A stretch of DNA of 49,285 nucleotides from Flavobacteriales bacterium (lineage in GTDB: Bacteria > Bacteroidota > Bacteroidia > Flavobacteriales > UBA1820). Positions 17,696-27,153 of the stretch are shown piece by piece. The notes beneath the pieces are model-generated. The model was not told the origin of the DNA, made no database searches, and saw only the letters and a program-made list of their open reading frames with translations. Positions within the stretch are counted from its first letter, which is position 1. The number at the start of each line of letters is the position of its first letter. The position numbers were made by a program, and so were the translations under genes. Location of the stretch: positions 1 to 49,285 of the forward strand of contig JAGAUI010000022.1 of the NCBI GenBank assembly GCA_017620815.1, written 5' to 3'.

Positions 17696-19144
17696 CTAGT
17701 CTGATACTGGGCGGATACTATATCCAGAATTACGTTTTCCTGCTGACATATAATATCTTTCTTCATATATACGGAAAAAATATGCATCATAATAATAACT
17801 ATCTCTTTTGGGTGTAGAAGTCCAATATGAAGCTACACTATTGATATCATTAGCTCGCGGATAGACAGAATAACTACCTATAAATTCACCCGATGATGGC
17901 AAGAAAATATAGTTACCATTTATCTTGCTCGTTAACTTCATTCCATTACGTCGTCCTATGCTTGTCAATTCCACCGTACAATTACTCATCAGTTCTATGA
18001 ATTCTTCTTCGGTAGGGAGTCTCCATGTTCCACCCCACAATGCTCTCGCTGCATCATAACGTGCATTGCCAGATATATCACCAATTTGTTTACCAGACAT
18101 CTCATTTTTACCTGATGATTTATCTAGATATGGTATAGTCTCTCCCCAAGAATAGTAATCCCCATCTTGGTCAACATCATCTGTACCTAGGTTACAAGTA
18201 GCCCATTTAACCCCAGAAGGCAATCCCAAATCTACCCATTTGTGGCCATTTATTTCTCCAGACGATGGGATTTGGGTATTTACATCATAGTCTATAACAG
18301 GTCGTACAGAATAGCCATAATAACGTTCTGAAATTCCCATCTCACCCAAAGCACCACCGAAATGGTAGTCATGAGCTCCATTATTTACAGTGCTTTTATA
18401 AGGAGTAGAAGTCCAATACATTCCACAAGCATTGGGTTCATTATGTTTGGCTCCATCTTTGGCACCAGAGGCTGGAAGGAAAATAGAGTTTTTGGTCTTG
18501 GGGCTAGTGATTTCTGCTCCCCAACGTCCATTTTTCTGAACATATTTCCAATTGCAATAATGCACCAATTCGCTGAATTGCTCATAGGTAGGCGTTTTCC
18601 AACCTGCTCCCCATTTGGCTGTGGCCACATCACTTACTTTATCACCAGAAAAATCATCTACATCTTTTCTATAGTTTTTGGTATTTGATTCTGCATATGA
18701 TGTTTTGGTAACCGTTTCTCCCCACGAATAATGTTTACCCGGTTGTTCAGGAGTAGAGGCATCTACATTACAAGTAGCCCATCTCGTTCCAGAAGGCAGC
18801 CCCATATCCACCCACTTGTGGCCGTTATGCTCCCCTGTGAGAGGGCCATATGGAATCACTGCTTCTGCCTGTGGAGCATATTTTACTGCATATGCTTCTT
18901 TTGAAGTGTTTGTAGATTTGGGAGCAGGCTGGGACTGTTTCTCTTCCCTAGACTGATTTTCATCTAGTTTATCAAATCCCTTACTTACCTGTTTCTCGAC
19001 CTCTTTGGTAACTTGTTTTTCAACAGCTTTTTCTACTCCCCTTTCTACGGCATTGCCTATTCTTTTCAAGAAACTTTGAGCCGATGCATCTGTTGTAAAA
19101 ACCGGCAGCAATACCGCCAGTGCTATATATACATATTTTTTCAT
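17696..19144 (-). CDS. Secreted protein with two FISUMP-type domains (482 aa)
   Basis: The N-terminus is a signal peptide (MKKYVYIALAVLL...DASA, cleavage near residue 22). Residues about 28-60 form an amphipathic charged helix with a repeating VEKxV/EKQV pattern. Two homologous domains follow, about 105-285 and 296-482. Each begins with NGHKWVD(M/L)GLPSG and continues with WATCN, YSWGET, W(K/R)(T)P(T) near its middle, SGxxxG, YWTSTP and a GYS(V/I)RPV end. This is the pattern of the Fibrobacter succinogenes major paralogous domain (TIGR02145-like), found in many Bacteroidota surface or secreted proteins of unknown function. It has its own -7 box and is separated from susD by a terminator. Confidence 0.8.
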   Translation of the reverse strand: MKKYVYIALAVLLPVFTTDASAQSFLKRIGNAVERGVEKAVEKQVTKEVEKQVSKGFDKLDENQSREEKQSQPAPKSTNTSKEAYAVKYAPQAEAVIPYGPLTGEHNGHKWVDMGLPSGTRWATCNVDASTPEQPGKHYSWGETVTKTSYAESNTKNYRKDVDDFSGDKVSDVATAKWGAGWKTPTYEQFSELVHYCNWKYVQKNGRWGAEITSPKTKNSIFLPASGAKDGAKHNEPNACGMYWTSTPYKSTVNNGAHDYHFGGALGEMGISERYYGYSVRPVIDYDVNTQIPSSGEINGHKWVDLGLPSGVKWATCNLGTDDVDQDGDYYSWGETIPYLDKSSGKNEMSGKQIGDISGNARYDAARALWGGTWRLPTEEEFIELMSNCTVELTSIGRRNGMKLTSKINGNYIFLPSSGEFIGSYSVYPRANDINSVASYWTSTPKRDSYYYDAYFFRIYEERYYMSAGKRNSGYSIRPVSD

Positions 19145-19173
19145 TGTTAATACATAATTGTTTTATACAAAAG

Positions 19174-19181
19174 CAAATATA
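19174..19181 (-). promoter_or_regulatory. -7 box of the double-FISUMP gene
   Basis: On the minus strand TATATTTG, 29 bp upstream of the ATG at 19144, between the susD terminator and the gene. The -33 element is not evident. Confidence 0.5.
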
Positions 19182-19224
19182 TAATTTTTCCCCAGATAAT
19201 TTCATAAATTTTCACTCTTATTAA

Positions 19225-19251
19225 AAATGGGCGTGTGTAGCACGCCCATTT
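19225..19251 (-). terminator. Intrinsic terminator after susD
   Basis: An 11-bp stem (19225-19235 with 19241-19251, loop TGTAG) is followed on the minus strand by a T-rich stretch; it lies 10 bp after the susD stop. The core GGGCGTG is the same as in the terminator at 17644. Confidence 0.85.
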
Positions 19252-19261
19252 GACAATGATG

Positions 19262-20773
19262 TTAATACTCAGGGTTCTGTGTAAGACTTCCTCCCGAAAG
19301 CTGGATTTGACGAGCAGGGATAGGGAACAGTGCATTACGAGGCCATGAGAAACGGGAATTTGGATTTTTCCCTTCTCCCAATGCCGATATAGGAATAAGA
19401 GGGTCATACAGCCTGCCTTGTCGTATAAGGTCAAAAAACCTATCATATTCCATAGCCATCTCTCGGCGTCTTTCCAGCAGTATAGCATCTAGAAGGTCTT
19501 GAGAAGTGGCATAGTCATCTGCCGTAACAGGCATAAGTCCTGCACGTTGTCTTATAGACGAAAGATATGTATATATCTCTTCATTCTGTGGGTCTATGTT
19601 CCATAGTGCCTCACATAGTATGAGCAGGACATCGGCATAACGCAAGACACGATAATTTTTATTACTCTGCCAAGAATCCTCTGTTGCCGATTCACTATGT
19701 TTAGATACATATGCTTTGTAGTTGTAATAAGTGTTTTCGGTAGGGGATATAACCTGCACCCCATCCCATAGAGTCTGACCTGCCTCTATAAATATAGCAT
19801 CATCTCTCACATCGTTGGCATCATATATAGAACGTAAATCTTCGGTAGGAGTATTAAATCCCCAACCATACATACCTCTTATTCCCTGTGTTTCTGTAAA
19901 TCCGCCTATAGCAGTAGCTGGTGTAAGCCCACGACACTGCACCTCAAATATAGACCCCGAAGTGTTTTCTCCCACCTCTTTCCATATATCTTCATAAGGT
20001 GTAGAGAGGTCATACACTCCCTGTGATATAACGCTACGGGCATCACGTGCTGCCTCCTCCCAATGTCCACCATAGAGATAGACCTTGGAGCGTAGGGCTA
20101 GTGCCGCTCCCGAAGTAGCTCTCCCCAGTTCCAATGCAGGGAGATAGGAGAGTGCAGGCAATGACTCCACCGCTACGTCAAGGTCTGAAAGTATATGATT
20201 ATACACCTGCATGGAAGTGGCTCGGGTACGGGATAATTTCTGTTGTTCTTCATCACTAGGGTCTGGGACAAATGTTATAAGAGGTACTCCCCCGAAACAA
20301 CGCCATAGATTCCAATAAAAATATGCCCTTAAAAAACTAGCTTCTCCCACCAGACGTTTTTCTTTTTCTTTATCTATCCCCAGAGTAGGGAGAGTAGATA
20401 AGGCATAGTTGGCTCGTATGATACCTATGTAGTTTGCCTCCCACACATTATCAAATGATATAGCATCGGCAGTGAATGTGAAATTATCCAAGTCCTGTTT
20501 ATCGGTACCTGTATCCCCCGGGGAAGAGCCTTTTGATGCATCATCAGACGTGATGGAAGCTACTCCTATCCATGGGAAACCGTGCATATTGGTCTGTAAG
20601 AGTGCGTTATACACTGCATTGACCAGTGATGTGGGAGCATCAGAAGAAGATGAGAAATAATCATCTGGGCTCATCTGTGAATAAGGCGGTACGTCCAGAA
20701 ACGAACTGGCACACCCTCCTATTCCAATTCCTAATGCCATACACATCATGATTTTCACTATATATCGTTTCAT
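19262..20773 (-). CDS. SusD/RagB-type outer-membrane lipoprotein (503 aa)
   Basis: This is the surface glycan- or peptide-binding lid of a SusCD importer. The signal peptide has a lipobox with Cys21 (GIGGCASS), then FLDVPPYSQMSPDDYFSS, the usual SusD N-terminal sequence. TPR-like helices include LRAYFYWNLWRCFGGVPLI (about 147-165) and LALRSKVYLYGGHWEEAA. The C-terminal SusD signature is LLERRREMAMEYDRFFDLIRQG (split by variable residues) and the final FPIPARQIQLSGG...NPEY. It lies 4 bp downstream of susC, so the two are cotranscribed. No glycoside hydrolase, peptidase or regulator is adjacent, so the ligand cannot be guessed. Confidence 0.95.
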   Translation of the reverse strand: MKRYIVKIMMCMALGIGIGGCASSFLDVPPYSQMSPDDYFSSSSDAPTSLVNAVYNALLQTNMHGFPWIGVASITSDDASKGSSPGDTGTDKQDLDNFTFTADAISFDNVWEANYIGIIRANYALSTLPTLGIDKEKEKRLVGEASFLRAYFYWNLWRCFGGVPLITFVPDPSDEEQQKLSRTRATSMQVYNHILSDLDVAVESLPALSYLPALELGRATSGAALALRSKVYLYGGHWEEAARDARSVISQGVYDLSTPYEDIWKEVGENTSGSIFEVQCRGLTPATAIGGFTETQGIRGMYGWGFNTPTEDLRSIYDANDVRDDAIFIEAGQTLWDGVQVISPTENTYYNYKAYVSKHSESATEDSWQSNKNYRVLRYADVLLILCEALWNIDPQNEEIYTYLSSIRQRAGLMPVTADDYATSQDLLDAILLERRREMAMEYDRFFDLIRQGRLYDPLIPISALGEGKNPNSRFSWPRNALFPIPARQIQLSGGSLTQNPEY

Positions 20774-20777
20774 CTCA

Positions 20778-23753
20778 CTAAAAATTTATGTTCATACCCA
20801 GTATATAAGACGCTACCTGTGGATATGAGTCTATATCCACTCCCGAATTAAGTGTACCCGCTGGTAGCTGTGGCGAATACCCCGTATATGCTTTAAGCAC
20901 CAAAGGATTAAGTGCCGAAATATATATCCTCATACGTTTTACGTGCATACGGGACATAGCAGACTCTGGTATGGTAAATCCTACGGTAGCGGTATTTACC
21001 TTGAGATACTTGCCATCTGTGATATAGAAATCACTGGCTAGAGGTACTGCGTTTGATGCACGAGGGGTAGAGGTATCTGTATATCCATCTCTCCAACGAT
21101 TTCTCAAACTATATTGTATGTTCTCATTACCAAATCTCTGTGCCATATTTCCATTAAATATCTTGTTACCAAAGACACCATATAACTCTATCCCAAAATC
21201 CCATGCCCCACACTCCATAGATAGATTAAGCCCCATAGTCCACGGCGTGGAATATGCTCCGGGAGAGTAACGGTCATCATCGTTGAGGATGCCGTCCCCC
21301 GTACGGTCTACATAACGCATATCTCCCACACGAGTACCTTCCCTTACAGGTTTTCCTGCAGCTTTCCATGCGTCCAATTCTTCCTGTGTACGGAATATGC
21401 CATCGGTTTCATATACCCAGAATGCTCCTACTGGGAGGCCTTCTTGTGTGCGGGTGGTTACCTGCCCATTACCCAGATATCCACTCACTATGGGTAGTCC
21501 TCCCTTTATGGCTGTTATCTGGTTGTCATTGTAGTTGAGGTTATATGATACATTATATGTACTGCGGGAAGATATTGCTTTATATCCTATGGTAAATTCT
21601 ACACCTCGGTTGCGGATGTCGGCTTTATTGGTAAGGTATGCACCATCTGGGTCACCAAATACAGCATCTACTGGGGCATAGATAAGTGCATCACTCGTTT
21701 TTTTAATGTAATAGTCTATACTTCCCCATAGGCTTTGAGAGAAAAAACCAAAATCTATCCCGAAATCCCATTCGCTGGTCTTCTCCCAATTGAGGTCTGG
21801 GTCTTTGACATCGGTAACAGTAGCACCGGGGATGATGTATTGGTCACTGCCTTGCACATAGTTAAGTCCTGTGGCAATGGTATAAAGGAATGCATCACTA
21901 CCTATGTTGTCATTACCCAGCATTCCCCACGATGCACGCAATTTAAAGTCTGAAATGACATTGCTCTTTCTCATAAAAGGTTCCTGTGATAATCTCCACG
22001 CCAACCCTACCGATGGAAACACCGCCCAACGATTACCCTTCGGGAAACGAGAAGACCCATCCAAACGTCCTGTGAGTGTAATAAGATACCTATCATCCCA
22101 ACTATAAAAAAGACGTGCCATATATGATGTACGATTCATCTTGGAATGGGAGGAAGAATTGGTAGCGGTAGATATATCTCCCAAATCCAATGTCCAATAG
22201 TTATCATCTGGTGGGACATTCTGGCGAGAGGCAGAAAGAAAGGATGATGTCTGCTGTTCACTACTCATACCTATCATCACACTCATACGGTTTTTTCTCC
22301 ACTCTTTCTCATAAGTAAAATAGTTATTCCATACCCACGATATGTTTTTATAACGTGACAGCGAAAGCAGAGAAACACTTCTGGACTGCATAGACGACAC
22401 ATAGTATTCTGGTTCATAGAGAGTAGCATTTTCTGAAAACCAATCCACTGCTATCTCGCTCTTATAAGACAGTCCCTTTATCCATGGTTTTATAGTGATG
22501 TATGCACTGGACTGTATGCGGGTACCACGAGAAGTATCATCACGATATTCCAGTAGTGCTACAGGATTGGCTACATTTGACTGGGGGAAATAAGCATATG
22601 AACCATCTGGATTTTTCACAGGTATAGTAGGAGCTGCTTTATATGCAGCTGTGAATGCCGCATACGGAGCATTACCACTGCGATATGTAGAAAGACCTAT
22701 GTTTATCCCAGCGTCTATAGAACGGGATATGGTATAGTCGTTGGATAGGCGGATGGTCATTCTCTCATAGGAAGAAGTCTGCAATATACCATCATTCTTA
22801 TAGTATGATGCCGATGCAAAATATCGTGCCGCTTTACCTCCCCCACTTACAGATATATTTTGTTCTTGAAGGATTCCTGTGCGGCTTATCTCGTCTATCC
22901 AGTGTGTGTCATATTCTATGGGTGAAGAAAGGTCAAATATAGGAGATTGGCCGCTGTATTGCAGAGCTTCGTTGGTGTACTGCATAAAAAGAGACGAAGA
23001 TGCCATACGCACACGATTCTGTATGGCATTAAAACCCATATAGTTGGAATATGATATTTTCATCTCTCCAGTCTGTCCTCGAGATGTGGTGATGATTATC
23101 ACTCCATTGGCTGCTCTTACTCCATAGATGGCAGCAGACGAAGCGTCTTTAAGCACCTCTACCGAAAGTATGTCTTGGGTATTGATGTTGCGTATATCAC
23201 TAGTGAGAACACCGTCCACCACATAGAGAGGGTCTGCTCCCGACAATAGTGTACCAGTACCTCTTATACGCACCTGTGGAGCAGAACCCGGGGCTCCGCT
23301 AGATATGATATTAAGCCCTGCTACCTTGCCTTGGAGGGAGGCAGTAGCTGTGAGTGCTGGAGTAGAGGAGAGTGTTTCAAGATTTACAGTGGATATAGCT
23401 CCCGTAAGGTCTTTTTTCTCTTGTGTGCCATAACCCACCACAACTATCTCATCTAGCGATGAAGTATCTGTTTCAAGTATCACATCTATACTTTTCTCTC
23501 CAGCATATACTACATCACGTGTGAGGTATCCCACATAACTCACCCTGAGTGTATCGCCCATCTCTACTCCCGTTATAGTAAAAGTACCATAGGGAGAACT
23601 TACGACGCCTCGTGTGGGGGTAGAAGTGATATATACCGTTGCCCCTACGAGAGGCTCACCACTCTCGTCTCGTACCGTTCCCTCCAGTGTACTCTGGGCA
23701 TTACATAAAGTAAGACTTACTACACATAAAAATGTGGTGATAATAGTTCTCAT
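20778..23753 (-). CDS. SusC/RagA-type TonB-dependent outer-membrane transporter (991 aa)
   Basis: This outer-membrane beta-barrel imports the ligand captured by SusD, powered by TonB. The signal peptide ends near ...LCNA (residue about 19). A carboxypeptidase-regulatory-like domain follows (LEGTVRDESGEPLVGATVYI, about 23-42, to 95). The TonB box region is SLDEIVVVGYG (about 103-113), then the plug with LQGKVAGLNI, VRIRGTGTL, PLYVVDGV, VEVLKDASSAAIYGVRAANGVI, and the barrel to the C-terminal MNINF. There is no N-terminal STN domain, so control by a partner anti-sigma factor is unlikely. Length is slightly short for the family. Position 4 bp before susD is the standard order. Confidence 0.96.
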   Translation of the reverse strand: MRTIITTFLCVVSLTLCNAQSTLEGTVRDESGEPLVGATVYITSTPTRGVVSSPYGTFTITGVEMGDTLRVSYVGYLTRDVVYAGEKSIDVILETDTSSLDEIVVVGYGTQEKKDLTGAISTVNLETLSSTPALTATASLQGKVAGLNIISSGAPGSAPQVRIRGTGTLLSGADPLYVVDGVLTSDIRNINTQDILSVEVLKDASSAAIYGVRAANGVIIITTSRGQTGEMKISYSNYMGFNAIQNRVRMASSSLFMQYTNEALQYSGQSPIFDLSSPIEYDTHWIDEISRTGILQEQNISVSGGGKAARYFASASYYKNDGILQTSSYERMTIRLSNDYTISRSIDAGINIGLSTYRSGNAPYAAFTAAYKAAPTIPVKNPDGSYAYFPQSNVANPVALLEYRDDTSRGTRIQSSAYITIKPWIKGLSYKSEIAVDWFSENATLYEPEYYVSSMQSRSVSLLSLSRYKNISWVWNNYFTYEKEWRKNRMSVMIGMSSEQQTSSFLSASRQNVPPDDNYWTLDLGDISTATNSSSHSKMNRTSYMARLFYSWDDRYLITLTGRLDGSSRFPKGNRWAVFPSVGLAWRLSQEPFMRKSNVISDFKLRASWGMLGNDNIGSDAFLYTIATGLNYVQGSDQYIIPGATVTDVKDPDLNWEKTSEWDFGIDFGFFSQSLWGSIDYYIKKTSDALIYAPVDAVFGDPDGAYLTNKADIRNRGVEFTIGYKAISSRSTYNVSYNLNYNDNQITAIKGGLPIVSGYLGNGQVTTRTQEGLPVGAFWVYETDGIFRTQEELDAWKAAGKPVREGTRVGDMRYVDRTGDGILNDDDRYSPGAYSTPWTMGLNLSMECGAWDFGIELYGVFGNKIFNGNMAQRFGNENIQYSLRNRWRDGYTDTSTPRASNAVPLASDFYITDGKYLKVNTATVGFTIPESAMSRMHVKRMRIYISALNPLVLKAYTGYSPQLPAGTLNSGVDIDSYPQVASYILGMNINF

Positions 23754-23858
23754 AGTCTTATATGTTTGGTTTTAAGGTCTATGAGAATTTACAAAGAATC
23801 ACATATTTACCGTCTTATTTTATGGCATTTAACTTTTGAAAAAAGTTCCATCTCTTAC

Positions 23859-24728
23859 CTATATTATCTCCTTATAAGGATGGCACACTGGAAGACATCC
23901 TTTTTTATCATAGTACATGTCGTGATATTCTTCCTCTTCGGCATAGAATATATCCAGTGGCAAAATATATGTAGCAGGATTATATCCTTTTGATTTCAGT
24001 TCTTCTATCATCATTTCTGCTATATTTTTCTGCTCCAATGTAGTGTAATAAATAGCACTGGTATAACGATAGCCTATATCTACGCCTTGCCCGTCGCACT
24101 GCTCTACATCGTGGGTATTAAAATACATACGCAATATATCCCGCACATCAACCCTAGAAGAGTCATATACTACCTCCACACATTCGCGGTGTCCTGTAGC
24201 ATCTCCATAGACCTCTCTATATAGCGGATTCTTACGCCAACCGCCTATATATCCCACACGAGTAGCAATCACTCCGCCTACCTTTGATAGCCAATATTGC
24301 GTCCCCCAGAAACAACCCGATGCTAGAACTATGGTCTTAATACCTCCTGTTTCTGTATCCTTGACATCGGGAGCAAATGCCATAGAAATACTATTGACAC
24401 AGTAACGCGTGTTCTTTTCTGTGAATCTCTCCCCACGGAATACATGTCCTAGATGTCCTCCACAGTGTGAGCATACTATCTCCACACGTACACCATCATC
24501 ATCTGGGATTTCACGCACTGCCCCCTCTATACACTCATCAAACGAAGGCCAACCACAGTGTGATTCAAATTTATCCTTACTTTCAAATATCCTACTACCA
24601 CACTTACGGCATAGATATGTACCATCTGCCTTAAAGTCTAGATACTTACCAGTAAATGGGCGTTCGGTCATCTTTTCTTCCAATACTCTCACTTCGGTAG
24701 GAGTAAGTGGCGGCATATTTCTTTCCAC
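23859..24728 (-). CDS. msrBA: Fused methionine sulfoxide reductase MsrB-MsrA (289 aa)
   Basis: This protein repairs oxidised methionine; the two domains reduce the R and S sulfoxides. The N-terminal MsrB domain (1-125) has zinc cysteines C40, C43, C86 and C89 and the catalytic Cys110 (RYCVNS). The C-terminal MsrA domain (130-289) has the GCFWG motif with catalytic Cys139, GYIGG and TGHRECVEVVYD. The B-then-A order is seen in other Bacteroidota and in spirochaetes, the reverse of the Neisseria PilB order. No signal peptide is present, so it is probably cytoplasmic. A weak 7-bp A/T stem (23831-23847) could end the transcript. It is the last gene of the minus-strand cluster that starts at comF or argB. 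Confidence 0.95.
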   Translation of the reverse strand: MERNMPPLTPTEVRVLEEKMTERPFTGKYLDFKADGTYLCRKCGSRIFESKDKFESHCGWPSFDECIEGAVREIPDDDGVRVEIVCSHCGGHLGHVFRGERFTEKNTRYCVNSISMAFAPDVKDTETGGIKTIVLASGCFWGTQYWLSKVGGVIATRVGYIGGWRKNPLYREVYGDATGHRECVEVVYDSSRVDVRDILRMYFNTHDVEQCDGQGVDIGYRYTSAIYYTTLEQKNIAEMMIEELKSKGYNPATYILPLDIFYAEEEEYHDMYYDKKGCLPVCHPYKEII

Positions 24729-24746
24729 GAGACTATGATTTAATTT

Positions 24747-25121
24747 TCAACCATTAAATATATTAAAAACAATGATGATAAGTACTACCAGCGTTATAAA
24801 CACATAGAGATAATCTCTCTCTATCATAAATGCCAGAATAGAAAATACAACCCTTAGGATAGGAGTGGCAAGAAGTATAAGCAATGCCAGCTGTATGACC
24901 GATACCGCATCCAGTACTAATACACCATTTATCACTTCGCCTATGCTCTCCACTGCCATAGCAGCAGTAAATTCAGAAAAATCTACACTATTTCCTCCAT
25001 ACTGCACCACATACATCACCCCTCCCAATACCGCAACTATGCAGGAAGTGAACACTCCCACGCGTAACATACGTCCTATGAACATTTCCATCTGTCTAGG
25101 TGTGATATTTATCTTAATCAT
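24747..25121 (-). CDS. DUF1634 membrane protein (124 aa)
   Basis: A small inner-membrane protein with three predicted membrane segments (about 21-41, 64-86 and 90-118). The arrangement, the length and the position directly after a TauE/SafE permease fit the DUF1634 family, which is commonly coded next to such permeases and is probably an accessory subunit. The start overlaps the permease stop by 4 bp. Confidence 0.8.
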   Translation of the reverse strand: MIKINITPRQMEMFIGRMLRVGVFTSCIVAVLGGVMYVVQYGGNSVDFSEFTAAMAVESIGEVINGVLVLDAVSVIQLALLILLATPILRVVFSILAFMIERDYLYVFITLVVLIIIVFNIFNG

Positions 25122-25957
25122 AGTCTGCCTGTGTATCCGTTATAAATCATTTCTATAGCCAGTATGGTTATCACTATACTGAACAGTATTCTCAATGGGC
25201 GTACTCTCACCCTTACCAGTAGTTTTGACCCTACGAATGCTCCTATAAGCACTCCTACCACTATGGGCATAGCTATCACAGGGTCTATGTATCCGCGTTG
25301 GAGGTAAACCACAGCACTTGCCACGGCAGTTACTCCTATCATAAAGTTACTAGTGGTGGTAGATACCTTAAAAGGTACTTTCATAACTATATCCATAGCT
25401 AGCACCTTGAGGGCTCCACTTCCTATACCTAGCAGTCCCGATACCACTCCCGCCAATCCCATCAGTGAAAATCCTCCTGCTACATTACGCACTTGGTATG
25501 ATTCCATCTTACCATCTACTGGGTATGTTCCATCTAGTTTAAGACGTTCGCCCCACCTGTCTTTTTTATGGGAAATACTGGTATGAATATCGTGTTTTCT
25601 TATGGACATCACAGCCGAAAATATAAGCACACACCCAAATATCATAGCCACTATACTGGTAGGCAACCACATAGCTATCATAGCACCACATACAGCACCT
25701 ATGGTAGTGGCTATCTCTAGGAACATACCTATACGCACATTGGTAATACCCTCACGTATGTATGCCGCCGCTGCTCCCGACGAATTGGCGATAGAAGCAA
25801 CAAGCGCTGCTCCCACAGCATACCTCATATCCACTCCCAGCCCTAGCGTGAGAAGCGGTATGACTACCACACCTCCACCCAGTCCAGTAAGTGAACCCAA
25901 TAGTCCTGCTGCTACAGCACCTATGAACATCACCGCTATAAATAATTCGACTTCCAT
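25118..25957 (-). CDS. TSUP (TauE/SafE) family permease (279 aa)
   Basis: An inner-membrane transporter, typically for sulfite, sulfonates or related organic anions. The protein has two repeated halves, each with the glycine-rich opening of the family: GSLTGLGGGVVVIPLLTLG (about 21-39) and SGLLGIGSGALKVLAM (about 173-188). Eight or so membrane segments. A hydrophilic insert of about 40 residues (about 118-158) separates the halves. The gene overlaps hemW by 1 bp upstream and DUF1634 by 4 bp downstream. The substrate is unknown. Confidence 0.9.
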   Translation of the reverse strand: MEVELFIAVMFIGAVAAGLLGSLTGLGGGVVVIPLLTLGLGVDMRYAVGAALVASIANSSGAAAAYIREGITNVRIGMFLEIATTIGAVCGAMIAMWLPTSIVAMIFGCVLIFSAVMSIRKHDIHTSISHKKDRWGERLKLDGTYPVDGKMESYQVRNVAGGFSLMGLAGVVSGLLGIGSGALKVLAMDIVMKVPFKVSTTTSNFMIGVTAVASAVVYLQRGYIDPVIAMPIVVGVLIGAFVGSKLLVRVRVRPLRILFSIVITILAIEMIYNGYTGRL

Positions 25958-27135
25958 TATGCTTTGTTATTTAAACTGTCATCATCGGTAAGGAATAAAT
26001 CGGCTTCTATACCATCTGATAGGAATACCCCCCGGCGAGTAAGACACAATCTATCCTTTTCCAATACCACAAGACCTTCATCTACATAACGTGCAGAAAG
26101 GCTTTTTATCCTCTCTACATACTCCTCTCCAAATCTTTCTCTTATATCGTCCAAATCCACTCCTTCTACACATCGTAGTGAGGTCATCACTATCTCGTTA
26201 TGCACATCACGCCATGTAAGGCTCTCCTGTTCCCAATACTCAGCAGCATCATTCATACCCTTGATGTATCCACCCACACTGCTCACATTCCACCTCCTTT
26301 TATCCCCACAGAATGAGTGTGCCGAAGGCCCTATCCCTATATATGGTACACGTTTCCAGTAAGCACTATTGTGGATAGAACGATAACCCTCCAATGCAAA
26401 ATTGGATACTTCATAGTGTGTGAATCCAGCTTTTTCCAGTTCATCACACACTATATGGTATTGGCTCTCCATCATCTCTTCGTCAAGTGGTGGGAAAGTA
26501 CCTCGTTTTATCATCTTATCCATTACAGTACCTTCCTCACGGGTAAGAGCATAGGCCGATATGTGTTTTGCTCCCGATGTCACTGCTCTATGTATGTCCT
26601 CTATAAGATGTTCATCACTCCTTTCTGGAATACCATATATAATATCTACAGATACGTTTTCTATCCCTGATGTACGTATTATATCTATAGCCTCATATGC
26701 TCTTTTTCCCGTATGACGACGTCCTATCTTTTTAAGTGTTTCATCATAAAAACTCTGCACACCTATGGACACTCGGTTTATTCCTGCATCCATCCATTGG
26801 CGAGTTTTTATGGATGTTACATCATCGGGATTGGCTTCTATGGTGATTTCGGCATCTGGAGATACATTCATACATCCTCTCACACACTCCATCAAGGAAC
26901 ATATTTCTTCCCCTCCCAGGAGCGAAGGCGTACCTCCTCCTATGTAGATAGTCGCTACCCTATAATCTCTCCACTCTCCTGCACGGGAGGCTATCTCTTT
27001 ATGCAAACAATCCAATAATTCCCTCTTTTTCCCTACCGATGAGAGCGAATAAAAATCACAATACACACACTTACTATGACAGAATGGTATGTGTATATAT
27101 ACTCCACAGGGAGAAAGTGGATTATTTTCGTTCAT
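25957..27135 (-). CDS. hemW: HemW-type radical SAM protein (392 aa)
   Basis: A radical SAM protein long annotated as oxygen-independent coproporphyrinogen III oxidase; HemW proteins act instead as heme chaperones. The [4Fe-4S] motif is HIPFCHSKCVYCDFYS with Cys19, Cys23 and Cys26. GGGTPSLL lies at about 66-73, and VSIGVQSFYDETLKKIGRRH at about 118-137. The HemW C-terminal domain (about 300-380) is present. True HemN has a longer N-terminus and extra residues, which are missing here. Lies between thiL (upstream) and the TSUP permease. Confidence 0.92.
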   Translation of the reverse strand: MNENNPLSPCGVYIHIPFCHSKCVYCDFYSLSSVGKKRELLDCLHKEIASRAGEWRDYRVATIYIGGGTPSLLGGEEICSLMECVRGCMNVSPDAEITIEANPDDVTSIKTRQWMDAGINRVSIGVQSFYDETLKKIGRRHTGKRAYEAIDIIRTSGIENVSVDIIYGIPERSDEHLIEDIHRAVTSGAKHISAYALTREEGTVMDKMIKRGTFPPLDEEMMESQYHIVCDELEKAGFTHYEVSNFALEGYRSIHNSAYWKRVPYIGIGPSAHSFCGDKRRWNVSSVGGYIKGMNDAAEYWEQESLTWRDVHNEIVMTSLRCVEGVDLDDIRERFGEEYVERIKSLSARYVDEGLVVLEKDRLCLTRRGVFLSDGIEADLFLTDDDSLNNKA

Positions 27136-27153
27136 ATAAGAGATGAAAAACGT

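Noticed and set aside
17696-23753. Full polysaccharide utilisation locus
   Set aside because: Only SusC and SusD are present; no glycan-active enzyme or regulator is adjacent. The GH18 gene at 32449 is 8.7 kb away on the other strand, outside the cluster.
23761-23768. TATGTTTG on the plus strand as a promoter
   Set aside because: It points into the 3' end of msrBA with no plus-strand gene downstream and lacks a -33 element.
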